Assembly (NCBI RefSeq): GCF_020740535.1
Contig: NZ_CP082362.1
Location: 4,152,501 to 4,216,500 of the forward strand
Direction: 5' to 3'
Source: Streptomyces profundus
GTDB taxonomy: Bacteria > Actinomycetota > Actinomycetes > Streptomycetales > Streptomycetaceae
Length of the DNA stretch: 64,000 nucleotides
Positions 47,434 through 55,675 of this stretch are shown in pieces (positions within the stretch are counted from its first letter, which is position 1; every line of letters starts with the position of its first letter). The notes beneath the pieces are model-generated. The model did no database searches, was not told where the DNA came from, and worked only from the letters and a program-made list of their open reading frames with translations. Both the position numbers and the translations under genes were made by a program.

Positions 47434-47928
47434 TCAGATCCAGAGCAGGAACGTGGCCAGCAGGGCGGCGAGCGCGGTGCCCGCCATCGCCCAGGCGGCG
47501 CGGTAGAGCCGCAGCCCGCCGCCCACCGCCACGGCCGCGAGCAGCAGCGCGCCGCTCAGCGGCAGAAACGCGTAGAGGACGCCGGCGGGGCCCGAGCGGA
47601 CCACCTCGTCGCTGCCGGGGATCAGCGCCACGTCCAGCGTCTCGCCCTCGGCCCGCGCCAGGCGCTGCTCCAACACCACCAGCTCGCCGCTGGGTTGGAA
47701 CGGCCCGACGCACTGCTCCCGGTCGCAGGTGAGCAGGGTGACCTCGCCCCGTTCGGCGTCGGAGAGCAGTACATGGCGCCCGGTGTCCCAGGCGGCCCAG
47801 CCGCCGGCCACCAGCAGCAGCACGGCCAGCAGCCCCATCACCACGAGGCGGCCCAGCAGCAGCGCGCCGAACGCGCTCTCACTGGCCCGGCGGGCAACGC
47901 TGCGGCGGCTGGCCTGGGTCGCTGGCAT
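47434..47928 (-). CDS. small membrane protein of unknown function
   Basis: A 164-residue protein with an N-terminal basic tail, a first membrane segment (LVVMGLLAVLLLVAGGWAAW), an extracytoplasmic domain of about 65 residues with one cysteine pair (LLTCDREQCVGPF) and two further hydrophobic segments at the C-terminus. I do not recognise the family. It is the last gene of the minus-strand group glmU-prs-rplY-pth and starts 51 bp after pth. Confidence 0.6.
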   Translation of the reverse strand: MPATQASRRSVARRASESAFGALLLGRLVVMGLLAVLLLVAGGWAAWDTGRHVLLSDAERGEVTLLTCDREQCVGPFQPSGELVVLEQRLARAEGETLDVALIPGSDEVVRSGPAGVLYAFLPLSGALLLAAVAVGGGLRLYRAAWAMAGTALAALLATFLLWI

Positions 47929-47978
47929 GGCGCTGATCCTTGGCCAAAGCCGCGCGCTGGGTCAAGCCCGAGGGGCGA

Positions 47979-48587
47979 TCAGCCGTTGTACTCGCTCTGC
48001 GCCCGCTCCAGGCCCTCAGTGACCAGCGCCTCGGCGGCGTCGGCGGCCCGGTCCACGTGGAAGTCGAGCTCCTTCCGCTCCACCGAGGCGAAGTCCCGCA
48101 GGACATAGGCCGCGACGTCCATCCGGCCGGGGGGACGCCCGACGCCGAAGCGGACCCGGAAGTAGTCCTTGCCCAGCGTCGAGGTGATCGACTTCAGCCC
48201 GTTGTGGCCGTTGTCCCCGCCGCCGCGCTTCAGCCGCAGCACCCCGTAGCCGATGTCCAACTCGTCGTGCACGACGACGAGTCGGGACGGCGGCACCCGG
48301 TAGAACGCGCAGAGCGCGCCGGTCGGGCCGCCGGACACGTTCATGAACGACATGGGTTTGGCCAGCACCACCCGGGGCCCGCCGGCGCCGGGCGGGCCCA
48401 GCCGCCCCTCCAGCGCCATCGCCCGGGACCGGTGCGCCTTGAAGGCGCCGCCCAACCGTTCGGCCAGCAGATCCACCACCATGAAGCCGACGTTGTGCCG
48501 GTTCGCGGCGTAGCCGGGACCCGGGTTGCCGAGACCGACGATCAGCCACGGCCCGTCGGGCGCCGTCGTGGCACCGGCGTCGTTCAT
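47979..48587 (-). CDS. pth: peptidyl-tRNA hydrolase
   Basis: A 202-residue Pth that releases peptides from stalled peptidyl-tRNA. Active-site motifs are NRHNVGF (catalytic His), [17 protein letters not shown] (Asp) and [18 protein letters not shown] lies about 9 nt before the ATG. It follows rplY at 56 bp on the same strand, a pairing common in bacteria. The length is normal. Confidence 0.94.
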   Translation of the reverse strand: MNDAGATTAPDGPWLIVGLGNPGPGYAANRHNVGFMVVDLLAERLGGAFKAHRSRAMALEGRLGPPGAGGPRVVLAKPMSFMNVSGGPTGALCAFYRVPPSRLVVVHDELDIGYGVLRLKRGGGDNGHNGLKSITSTLGKDYFRVRFGVGRPPGRMDVAAYVLRDFASVERKELDFHVDRAADAAEALVTEGLERAQSEYNG

Positions 48588-48643
48588 GCGTCAGTTCCTT
48601 CCACCGGCCGGGCCCGTCCGGGCCCGGCCACGGTCGCCGAGCT

Positions 48644-49234
48644 TCAGCTGGCTTCCCCTTCGCCCTCAGCGCCGGAGTCGGCGGACGGCTCCTCGGCCTG
48701 CGGCTGGAGCACCTGGACGATGACGTCGTCGGGAGACCCGGCCAGCGTGGTGCCGGCCGGCAGCGTGACGTCCTTGGCCAGCAGGGAGTCACCCACCGTG
48801 AGGCCGTCCACGGAGACGGTGACCGACTCCGGGATGTTGGTGGCCTCGGCCTCGACCGACAGGGTGTTGACCACGTGCTCCAACAGGCCACCGCCGGGGG
48901 CCAGTTCGCCCTCGGTGATGATCCGGATCTCGACGTTGACCTTCTCGCCGCGCTTCACGACCAGCAGGTCGGTGTGGACCAGGAAGCCGCGGATCGCCTC
49001 GCGCTGCACGGCCTTGGGGATCACCAGCTCCTCGCGACCCTCGATGTCGAGGGTGATCAGGACGTTGGAGTTCTTGAGCGCCATCATCAGCTCGTGCCCC
49101 GGCAGCGTCACATGCACCGGGTCGCCACCGTGCCCGTAGACGACGGCGGGAACCTTGCCGGCGGCGCGGATACGGCGCGAGGCGCCCTTCCCGAACTCGG
49201 CCCTCGGCTCGGCGGTGATCTTCACATCAGCCAT
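48644..49234 (-). CDS. rplY: 50S ribosomal protein L25/general stress protein Ctc
   Basis: A 196-residue Ctc-type L25 with an N-terminal 5S-rRNA-binding domain (EFGKGASRRIRAAGKVPAVV, then VYGHG) and a C-terminal beta-domain (VTVSVDGLTVGDSLLAKDVT), followed by an acidic tail (EPSADSGAEGEGEAS). It binds 5S rRNA in the large subunit; in Gram-positives the long form is stress-induced. GAGGAG precedes the ATG. It is followed by pth. Confidence 0.93.
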   Translation of the reverse strand: MADVKITAEPRAEFGKGASRRIRAAGKVPAVVYGHGGDPVHVTLPGHELMMALKNSNVLITLDIEGREELVIPKAVQREAIRGFLVHTDLLVVKRGEKVNVEIRIITEGELAPGGGLLEHVVNTLSVEAEATNIPESVTVSVDGLTVGDSLLAKDVTLPAGTTLAGSPDDVIVQVLQPQAEEPSADSGAEGEGEAS

Positions 49235-49683
49235 GGCTGCGCTCCTCGTGGTGTGACCGAAAACATAGATGGTCACTCGGCCCTGGGCGGGCCTGCACAA
49301 AGAGCGCGTCGATAACGGATGGGCCCCGGGGGCCTCCCTCGCCGAGCAACGCCCCGAGTGTACCCAGCGGATCGCCTCGCGGCTCAACCGGGCCCTCACC
49401 ACGCCCCGACGGCCGGGGCCCGCCGCGCCGGACCGGTGTGGGCGGCGTGGGGGAAAGTGCCCTGGCGGCGGGCTTCGCCCGGGAGCGCTCCGGGCCCGGG
49501 CCCCGGGCCGAAAGCGCCGCTGCCCGGCGAGTGGGGGGCCGCACGCCGGACGGGCGGGTGGCCGTGTGGCCGGGCGTCTTCCCAGGGGTTCCACCCCCAC
49601 CGGGGGCTTTGCCCCCGGTGGGGGTGGAACCCCTGGGCCCGTCTCGGGGCGGGGCTTGTCGCTTGGGCCAGCCCGGGCTCGGG
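49235..49683. other. 449-bp gene-free region rich in palindromes
   Basis: No coding region is supported here. The part near rplY should hold its promoter. The middle has GC-only palindromes such as gggcccgggccc near 49493, and the prs-proximal part carries the 27-bp hairpin listed separately. Long open frames through this stretch are composition artefacts. Confidence 0.6.
49581..49637. terminator. 27-bp perfect stem with 3-nt loop
   Basis: Arms 49581-49607 and 49611-49637 are exact complements; the loop is TTT. It begins cccaggggttccac. It lies 46 bp after the prs stop and would end the glmU-prs transcript. Similar long palindromes recur in Streptomyces genomes, so it may also be a dispersed repeat. 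Confidence 0.9.
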
Positions 49684-50661
49684 CTACGCGTCGCCCTCGA
49701 AGAGGCTGGTGACCGAGCCGTCCTCGAAGACCTCGCGGACCGCGCGGGCGATGGTGGGGGCCATGGACAGGACCGTGATCTTGTCGAGGGCGACCTCGCC
49801 CGGCGTGGGCAGGGAGTTGGTGAAGATGACCTCGCTCACCCGGGAGTTCTTCAGCCGGTCCGTCGCCGGCCCGGAGAGGACGCCGTGGGTCGCGGCCACG
49901 ATGACGTCCGAGGCCCCGTTGGCGAACAGCGCGTCGGCAGCCGCGCAGATCGTGCCGCCGGTGTCGATCATGTCGTCGACCAGGACGCAGACCCGGTCCT
50001 TCACGTTGCCGACCACCTCGTGGACGGTGACCTGGTTGGCGACGTCCGGGTCCCGGCGCTTGTGGACGATGGCCAGCGGGGCGGCCAGCCGGTCCGCCCA
50101 GCGGTCCGCGACGCGCACCCGGCCGGCGTCGGGGGAGACCACCGTCAGCTTCTCGCGGTCCACCCTGCTGCCGATGTAGTTGGTGAGCACCGGCAGCGCG
50201 AAGAGGTGGTCGACCGGACCGTCGAAGTAGCCCTGGACCTGGTCCGCGTGCAGGTCCATGGTGATGATCCGGTCGGCGCCCGCCGTCTTCAGCAGGTCCG
50301 CCATCAGCCGCGCGGAGATCGGCTCCCTACCACGGTGCTTCTTGTCCTGCCTGGCATATCCATAGAACGGAATGATCACCGAGATACTCCGCGCCGAGGC
50401 CCTCTTCAGCGCGTCGAGCATGATCAGTTGTTCCATGATCCATTTATTGATCGGCGCGGTGTGACTCTGCATCAGAAAACAGTCGGCACCCCGCACGGAC
50501 TCCTGGAAACGCACATAGATCTCGCCGTTGGCAAAGTCCTGAGCCTTGGTCGGGACCAGTCCCACGCCCAATTCGGCGGCGACCTCCTTCGCCAGCTCGG
50601 GGTGGGCGCGGCCGGAGAAGAGCATGAGTTTCTTCTCACCGGTCGTCTTGATCCCGGTCAC
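49684..50661 (-). CDS. prs: ribose-phosphate pyrophosphokinase (canonical)
   Basis: A 325-residue class I PRPP synthetase making the precursor for nucleotides, His and Trp. Motifs are complete: ARQDKKHRGREPISARL (ATP), MDLHADQVQGYFDGPVDHL, VVSPDAGRVRVADRW and the PRPP loop VDDMIDTGGTI. AAGGAG lies about 8 nt before the GTG. It follows glmU by 90 bp on the same strand, the usual glmU-prs pair. A diverged paralogue is at 22899-23840. Confidence 0.95.
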   Translation of the reverse strand: MTGIKTTGEKKLMLFSGRAHPELAKEVAAELGVGLVPTKAQDFANGEIYVRFQESVRGADCFLMQSHTAPINKWIMEQLIMLDALKRASARSISVIIPFYGYARQDKKHRGREPISARLMADLLKTAGADRIITMDLHADQVQGYFDGPVDHLFALPVLTNYIGSRVDREKLTVVSPDAGRVRVADRWADRLAAPLAIVHKRRDPDVANQVTVHEVVGNVKDRVCVLVDDMIDTGGTICAAADALFANGASDVIVAATHGVLSGPATDRLKNSRVSEVIFTNSLPTPGEVALDKITVLSMAPTIARAVREVFEDGSVTSLFEGDA

Positions 50662-50751
50662 AGTACGTCTCCTTGGAATCCGCGGTTCGGCGCTCGTTCA
50701 CCCCAAAGGGGCCCTCCTACGGTACGCCGTGGACCGGCCGGCGCGAACCCG

Positions 50752-52215
50752 TCAGGCGTTATCTTGATCGCGCTCCGCCGCAGCTAGAGCCGCCTCGGCG
50801 GCCTCGGCGGCGGCCGATCCCGGCCGCCTTCGCGCGACCCAGCCCGCCACATTTCGCTGCTTGCCACGGGCTACCCCGAGTGACCCCGGGGGAACGTCGA
50901 GCGTGATCACGGAACCCGCGGCGGTGTAACTCCCGTCCCCGACCGTGACCGGGGCCACAAACGTATTGTCCGCTCCCGTTCGGCAGTGCGAACCGATGGT
51001 GGTGCGGTGTTTGGCCTCACCGTCGTAGTTCACCACCACGCTGGACGCGCCGATGTTGGTGTGCTCACCGATGGTGGCGTCGCCGACATAGGAGAGGTGC
51101 GGGACTTTGGTGCCGGTGCCGAGGGTGGAGTTCTTCACCTCGACAAAGCCACCGACCTTGCTGTCGGTGCCCAGCAGGGTGCCGGGGCGCAGATAGGAGT
51201 AGGGGCCGACTTTGGCGCCCGTGCCGATCACCGCCGTGTCGGCGACCGTGTGGACCACCAGCGCGCCCTCGCCCACCGTGCAGTCCTTCAGCTGCGTTCC
51301 CGGGCCCACCTCGGCGAAGGCCGCCACATGGGTGGCGCCCAGCAGTTGGCAGCCCGGCTGCACCAGCGCGTCCGGCTCGAAGGTGACGGTCGCGTCGATC
51401 CAGGTGCTCGCCGGGTCCACGACCGTCGCCCCGGCCAGCATCGCGCGCTCGACCAGGCGGTCGTTCAACAGCCGGCGCGCCTGCGCCAGTTGGACCCGGT
51501 TGTTGATGCCGACCAGCTCCCTGGGGTCGGCCGCCAGCTCGGCGCCGACGCGGTGCCCCTCGGCGCGCAGGATGCGCAGCACGTCGGGCAGGTACTCCTC
51601 GCCCTGGCTGTTGTCGGTGCCGACCTTCGTGAGGGCCTCGGCCAGCAACTCCCCGTCGAAGGCGAAGACGCCGGAGCTGACCTCGCGGATCGCCAGGGTG
51701 TCGGTGGACGCGTCCTTGTGCTCCACGATCTCGGCCACCGAGCCGTCCGGCTCCCGCACCACCCGGCCGTAGCCGGTGGCGTCCGGCAGCTCCATGGTGA
51801 GCACCGTCACCGCGTTGCCCTCGGTGGTGTGCCGCTCGGCCAGCGCGCCCAGCGTCGCCGACGTCTGCAACGGGGTGTCGCCGCAGGTGACCAGCACCGT
51901 TCCGGTGGGCGCCCCGCCCTCGGCGGCCAGGGCGTGCAGCGCGGTGCGCACCGCGTGCGCCGTGCCGCGCCGCTCGTGCTGGACGGCGGTCTGCACCTTG
52001 GCGTCCAGCCGCGCCAGGTGGTCCGTCACCTGCTCCCGGCCGTGGCCGACCACGACCACCAGCCGCTCGGGCGCCAACTCCCCGGCCGCCGTGACCACAT
52101 GGCCGACCATGGAACGGCCGCACAGCTCGTGCAGCACCTTGGGCGTCGCCGACTTCATGCGGGTCCCCTCGCCCGCTGCGAGAACGATGATGGCTGCCGG
52201 ACGGTTGGAACTCAC
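50752..52215 (-). CDS. glmU: bifunctional GlcNAc-1-P uridyltransferase / GlcN-1-P acetyltransferase GlmU
   Basis: A 487-residue enzyme making UDP-GlcNAc for peptidoglycan. The N-terminal pyrophosphorylase domain has LAAGEGTRMKS; the C-terminal left-handed beta-helix has hexapeptide repeats (GPYSYLRPGTLLG; GASSVVVNYDGE). An Ala/Arg-rich tail is common in actinobacteria. The GTG at 52215 gives SSNRPAAIIVLAAGEG; a longer frame to 52269 adds a non-conserved tail. It is upstream of prs in an operon. Confidence 0.94.
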   Translation of the reverse strand: MSSNRPAAIIVLAAGEGTRMKSATPKVLHELCGRSMVGHVVTAAGELAPERLVVVVGHGREQVTDHLARLDAKVQTAVQHERRGTAHAVRTALHALAAEGGAPTGTVLVTCGDTPLQTSATLGALAERHTTEGNAVTVLTMELPDATGYGRVVREPDGSVAEIVEHKDASTDTLAIREVSSGVFAFDGELLAEALTKVGTDNSQGEEYLPDVLRILRAEGHRVGAELAADPRELVGINNRVQLAQARRLLNDRLVERAMLAGATVVDPASTWIDATVTFEPDALVQPGCQLLGATHVAAFAEVGPGTQLKDCTVGEGALVVHTVADTAVIGTGAKVGPYSYLRPGTLLGTDSKVGGFVEVKNSTLGTGTKVPHLSYVGDATIGEHTNIGASSVVVNYDGEAKHRTTIGSHCRTGADNTFVAPVTVGDGSYTAAGSVITLDVPPGSLGVARGKQRNVAGWVARRRPGSAAAEAAEAALAAAERDQDNA

Positions 52216-52291
52216 GAGGATCGCGTCCTTAGGTCTGCGGTACGGGGGGATGATCCGCAGGATACCCACGTGCCGCCGCCCGGCCCTCGCG

Positions 52292-53248
52292 TCAGCCCCG
52301 GCGGGGCTCCCCGCCTTCCGCGCCCTCCCAGCCTGCGCCGGCCTCCTCGGCGGGCTCGCCCAGCGGGCGCACGGCCGGCCGGCGCGGGGCGCGCCCGGTC
52401 AGCGCGGCCAGCGTGGTGCGCAGGTGCGTCATATACGCCCGCACCTGGTCGGCCCGCTCCTCCTGGAGGCGCAGCATCCGCTCCGCGTCCTGCTCGATCC
52501 GCAGCCGCCGCGCCTCGGCGTCGGCCAGCAGCTCGGCGCGGCGCGCCTCCGCCGCCTCGTTGCGCGCGCGGACCGCGCCCTCGGCCTCGGCCAACTCCCG
52601 CCTGGCCTGCTCCCAGACCGCGTCGGCCCGCTCCGTCAGCTGCCGCACCCGCGCCTCGACGGAGGCGCTCCTGGCGGCCATCCGCTCCTCGGCCAGCCGG
52701 CCGCTGGCCCGCGCCTTGGACCGCTGCTCGGCCAGCAGTGCCTCCGCGTGCCTGGCGACATCGGCCAGCGCGGCGTCCGCCGTGGCGCGCACCCGGGCCG
52801 CGCGGGCGCGCTCCCGCTCCAGCAGGCCCCGGCCCTCGGCGTCCGCCTCGTCCAGCGCCCGCCTGGCCTCGGCCTCCGCGGTCACCCGCACCTGGGCGGC
52901 CTCGCGGGCCGCCCGCTCCCGCAGCGCGCGGCTGAACTCCTCGGCGCCGCGCAGCAGCGCCTCCGCGTCCGCCTCGGCCGACTCGCGCACGCCGGTGGCC
53001 TCGGCGACCACCTCGGCCAGCAGCAGTTCGGCGCGCTCACCCAGCGTGGAGAAGTCCGGCTCGGGCAGCGCGGCGACCTCGGCGCGCAGCGCGGCGGCCC
53101 GCTCACCCAGCCGGTCGGCGCGCAGCCCCACCTCGGCCAACCTGCGCCACGCCTCGTCGCGCTCCCGGCCCAACGCCGCCAGAACGCGGTCCACCTGCTG
53201 CGGCGAGTAGCCCCGCCCCCGTGCCGTGCGGAAACCCGTCATAGCCAA
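52292..53248 (-). CDS. coiled-coil protein (DivIVA/FilP-like, 'cellulose-binding' type)
   Basis: A 318-residue protein that is almost entirely Ala/Glu/Arg heptads from residue 20 to 275. The first residues (GFRTARGRGYSPQQVDRVLA) resemble the N-terminal DivIVA-like segment found in Streptomyces polarity and cytoskeletal coiled-coil proteins such as FilP and Scy. A TTG at 53248 has GGGGGA at good distance; an ATG at 53242 is the alternative start. It lies 33 bp after the deaminase-SUKH gene on the same strand, so the two are likely cotranscribed. The role is inferred only from composition. Confidence 0.72.
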   Translation of the reverse strand: MAMTGFRTARGRGYSPQQVDRVLAALGRERDEAWRRLAEVGLRADRLGERAAALRAEVAALPEPDFSTLGERAELLLAEVVAEATGVRESAEADAEALLRGAEEFSRALRERAAREAAQVRVTAEAEARRALDEADAEGRGLLERERARAARVRATADAALADVARHAEALLAEQRSKARASGRLAEERMAARSASVEARVRQLTERADAVWEQARRELAEAEGAVRARNEAAEARRAELLADAEARRLRIEQDAERMLRLQEERADQVRAYMTHLRTTLAALTGRAPRRPAVRPLGEPAEEAGAGWEGAEGGEPRRG

Positions 53249-53281
53249 GATGATCCCCCATCAGCGGCGGGGACATCCGAA

Positions 53282-55675
53282 CTACAGCAGACCGTCCCAC
53301 ATCTGTTCCAGCAGAACCGACCACCAGCTCTCCGGATCGGACACGGCCATCGGGTCGAGCGAGGCGAGCTGGGCCTGGAAGTCCGTCGTCCAGCGGCCGG
53401 CCTGCTCGGACGTGAGGCCGTAGCGCAGCCGCCACATCCGGCCGAGCAGCGCCATGGACCGCGCGAACTGGGGCAGCGAGGCGTTGACGAACTGCGGCGG
53501 CGCGCCCTGCCCGCCGGGACCGGCCTCAAGCGGCACGGCCACGATATGCGCGGTGCCGTACTGCACACAGAGCTGCCGTCCGAAGTCGCTGCCCACCACC
53601 AGATAGGAACCGGCGTCGGGCGCCGGCTGGACACCGTGCTCCATCGCCACCTCGGCCAGCGTGGGGATCGGCATCCCCGGCTGGGCCCTGGCCCAGAAGA
53701 ACGGCGGGATCTCCATCGGGACGCCGCTCCAGGCGAGGGTCTGCGCCACCACCTCCGGCACCCCCTGCCGGGAGGCGAACCTCGGCTCGTAACGGAACAC
53801 CAGATGCGGCCCGAACGCCTCGGCCAGCTCCTGCCCGATCACGTCGAGGCCCACGGCCGGCGCCGGCGGCTGCTGCGGCAGCGGGGCGCGCACCGGGGCG
53901 GAACGCGGGGGGCCGTCGGCGAACTGCTGCAACTCGTCCTGGTGCTCCACCAGATGACGCACGCCCGCCTGGCGGGAGGCGAAGTCCGTGCCGTAGGCGG
54001 CGGTGTTGGTGATCCGCACCTGGGGCCAGGTCTCCCGGATCATCCGGGCGCAGTAGCCGCCCGGCAGCTCGCAGGACTGCAACTCGGTGTGCAGTTCGAT
54101 CACCTGCTGTGCCGGTACCTGCATGGCGAGCAGCTCGTGCAGGATCTGCCACTCGGGGTGCGGCATGCCGGGCGCCGAGCGGCGGATGAGCTGCTGCTCG
54201 GAGCCGTCGGGGCCGCGGTAGCGCAGCACCGCCATATAGCCGGAGCCGACGGCCGGCTGTGCCTCCTGCGGGTAGCCGTAGGAGGGCGGCGGCGGGGTGG
54301 AGCCGGGCAGGGGCCCCTGCCCGGGCAGCGGCGCCGGGCCCTGGGGGCCTGGCCCCGGGCCCGGGCCGCCGAGCGAGGCGCCGAGTCCCGGGCCGCCGGG
54401 CGGGCCCGGCTGGGCCGCGGGGCCAGGCGGCGGTGGCGGGCCCTGGGGCGCGCCGGCGGGCCCCGGGGGCGGCGGCGTGCCACCGGGGGACTGCGAGCGC
54501 AGCGAGGCCACCACGTCCGGGTCCACCATCTGGGTGGGGACGTAGGCGACCTCCTCGCCCGCGGTCTGCTCGTCCGCCTGCGGGCGGGCGCCGCGCGGCG
54601 CGCCGGGCGCCGACGGCGGGGGCGGCACCGGCATCCCGGGGCCGCCGGCCGGGCGGCTGCCTGGCCCGCCGATCTGCGTCTTGTGGGTGTCCTCAGCGGC
54701 GATCCGCGCCGCCCCCGGCGGCGGGGGCGTGCCCGGGACGTTCGGCGGCGCCGGCGGCGGGCCGACGGGTGCGCCGGGCGGCGCGTTCCTGAGGCCGGGC
54801 GGCTGGAGATCGCCCGGCGGGGGCTGGACCGCCGTCTGGGGCAGCGCGCTGCCCTGCGGCAGCACGGTGGTCCTGGCCTCGGACGTGGTCGGCCCCGGGG
54901 CCAGCCGCTGTCCGTCCGCGTTGGTCAGCGGGGCGGAGAACACGGTGGCGGGCGGGGCCATCGCCTCCGCCTCCTCGGCGCTGCCCGAGGTGTCCGTGCC
55001 CGCCCAGGGGGAGGCGCTCGCCGGCGCCGCGTCCCGCTGGGCCGGCTGCTCGGGCTTGTCGGGCTTGTTGGGGGACTTGTCGTCGCCACCCGGCGTCACA
55101 TCGGCGGCGGCCCACGGGTTGTCGCTCGGCGCGGGGGCCTCGGGGGCCGGCGGCGTCGGAGCGGCGGAAGCGGCGGCCGGGGCCGGCGGCTTGAACGGGG
55201 CGAACGGATCGGGCGCCGCCGGCCGCTCGGCCGCAGGCTTCCCCATGGAGAACGGCTCGGAGGCGGGCGGCGGCGGGGACGGCGCGGCGGCGCCCGGCCT
55301 GTTGTCCGGGATACCGGCCTTGTCGGCCGCTGCCTGGAGCCACTCGGGCGGGGTCAGCAGGAAGGAGGTGGCCTCCAGATCGACGGACCTCGGCGGCTCG
55401 GGAGCGGGCACGGGATCCGTCGAACCGCCGTACTCCTCCTCGTACCGCCGGATGATCTCGGCCACCTCCAGCGCCGGCCAGTAGGTGGCCTCACCGCTGT
55501 CCCTGGCGATGACCAGCCGGCCGCCGCCGGCCTCGACGCCGGACGCCTCCTCGGCCCAGGCCACGAAGCCCAGGGCGAACTCCCGCACCCGCGCCGTGCG
55601 CGCCGGCGCGCCGGCGCCGTTCACCCAGCGCTCGGCGCGCTCCTGTGCCTGCGCGAACGTGACCAACGCGCTCAC
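53282..55675 (-). CDS. deaminase-SUKH-4 fusion with long Pro-rich linker
   Basis: A 797-residue multidomain protein. Residues 1-85 (MSALVTFAQAQERAERWVNG ... SGEATYWPALEVAEIIRRYE) resemble YrhB/Imm35-type immunity domains. Residues about 95-480 are a disordered Pro/Gly/Ala linker. A deaminase-like domain follows: H506-P-E508, then C535 and C542 (HTELQSCELPGGYC), matching HxE...C...C zinc-deaminase chemistry of the XOO_2897-like toxin family. Residues about 600-797 look like a SUKH-4 immunity domain (ending DPMAVSDPESWWSVLLEQMW). The GTG start overlaps the upstream WHH-SUKH stop by 4 bp. No signal peptide is present. Domain names are from memory of family motifs. Confidence 0.72.
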   Translation of the reverse strand: MSALVTFAQAQERAERWVNGAGAPARTARVREFALGFVAWAEEASGVEAGGGRLVIARDSGEATYWPALEVAEIIRRYEEEYGGSTDPVPAPEPPRSVDLEATSFLLTPPEWLQAAADKAGIPDNRPGAAAPSPPPPASEPFSMGKPAAERPAAPDPFAPFKPPAPAAASAAPTPPAPEAPAPSDNPWAAADVTPGGDDKSPNKPDKPEQPAQRDAAPASASPWAGTDTSGSAEEAEAMAPPATVFSAPLTNADGQRLAPGPTTSEARTTVLPQGSALPQTAVQPPPGDLQPPGLRNAPPGAPVGPPPAPPNVPGTPPPPGAARIAAEDTHKTQIGGPGSRPAGGPGMPVPPPPSAPGAPRGARPQADEQTAGEEVAYVPTQMVDPDVVASLRSQSPGGTPPPPGPAGAPQGPPPPPGPAAQPGPPGGPGLGASLGGPGPGPGPQGPAPLPGQGPLPGSTPPPPSYGYPQEAQPAVGSGYMAVLRYRGPDGSEQQLIRRSAPGMPHPEWQILHELLAMQVPAQQVIELHTELQSCELPGGYCARMIRETWPQVRITNTAAYGTDFASRQAGVRHLVEHQDELQQFADGPPRSAPVRAPLPQQPPAPAVGLDVIGQELAEAFGPHLVFRYEPRFASRQGVPEVVAQTLAWSGVPMEIPPFFWARAQPGMPIPTLAEVAMEHGVQPAPDAGSYLVVGSDFGRQLCVQYGTAHIVAVPLEAGPGGQGAPPQFVNASLPQFARSMALLGRMWRLRYGLTSEQAGRWTTDFQAQLASLDPMAVSDPESWWSVLLEQMWDGLL

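Noticed and set aside
49269..49712. Open frames through the rplY-prs gap
   Set aside because: They cross the 27-bp hairpin and GC-only palindromes; no start site or domain.
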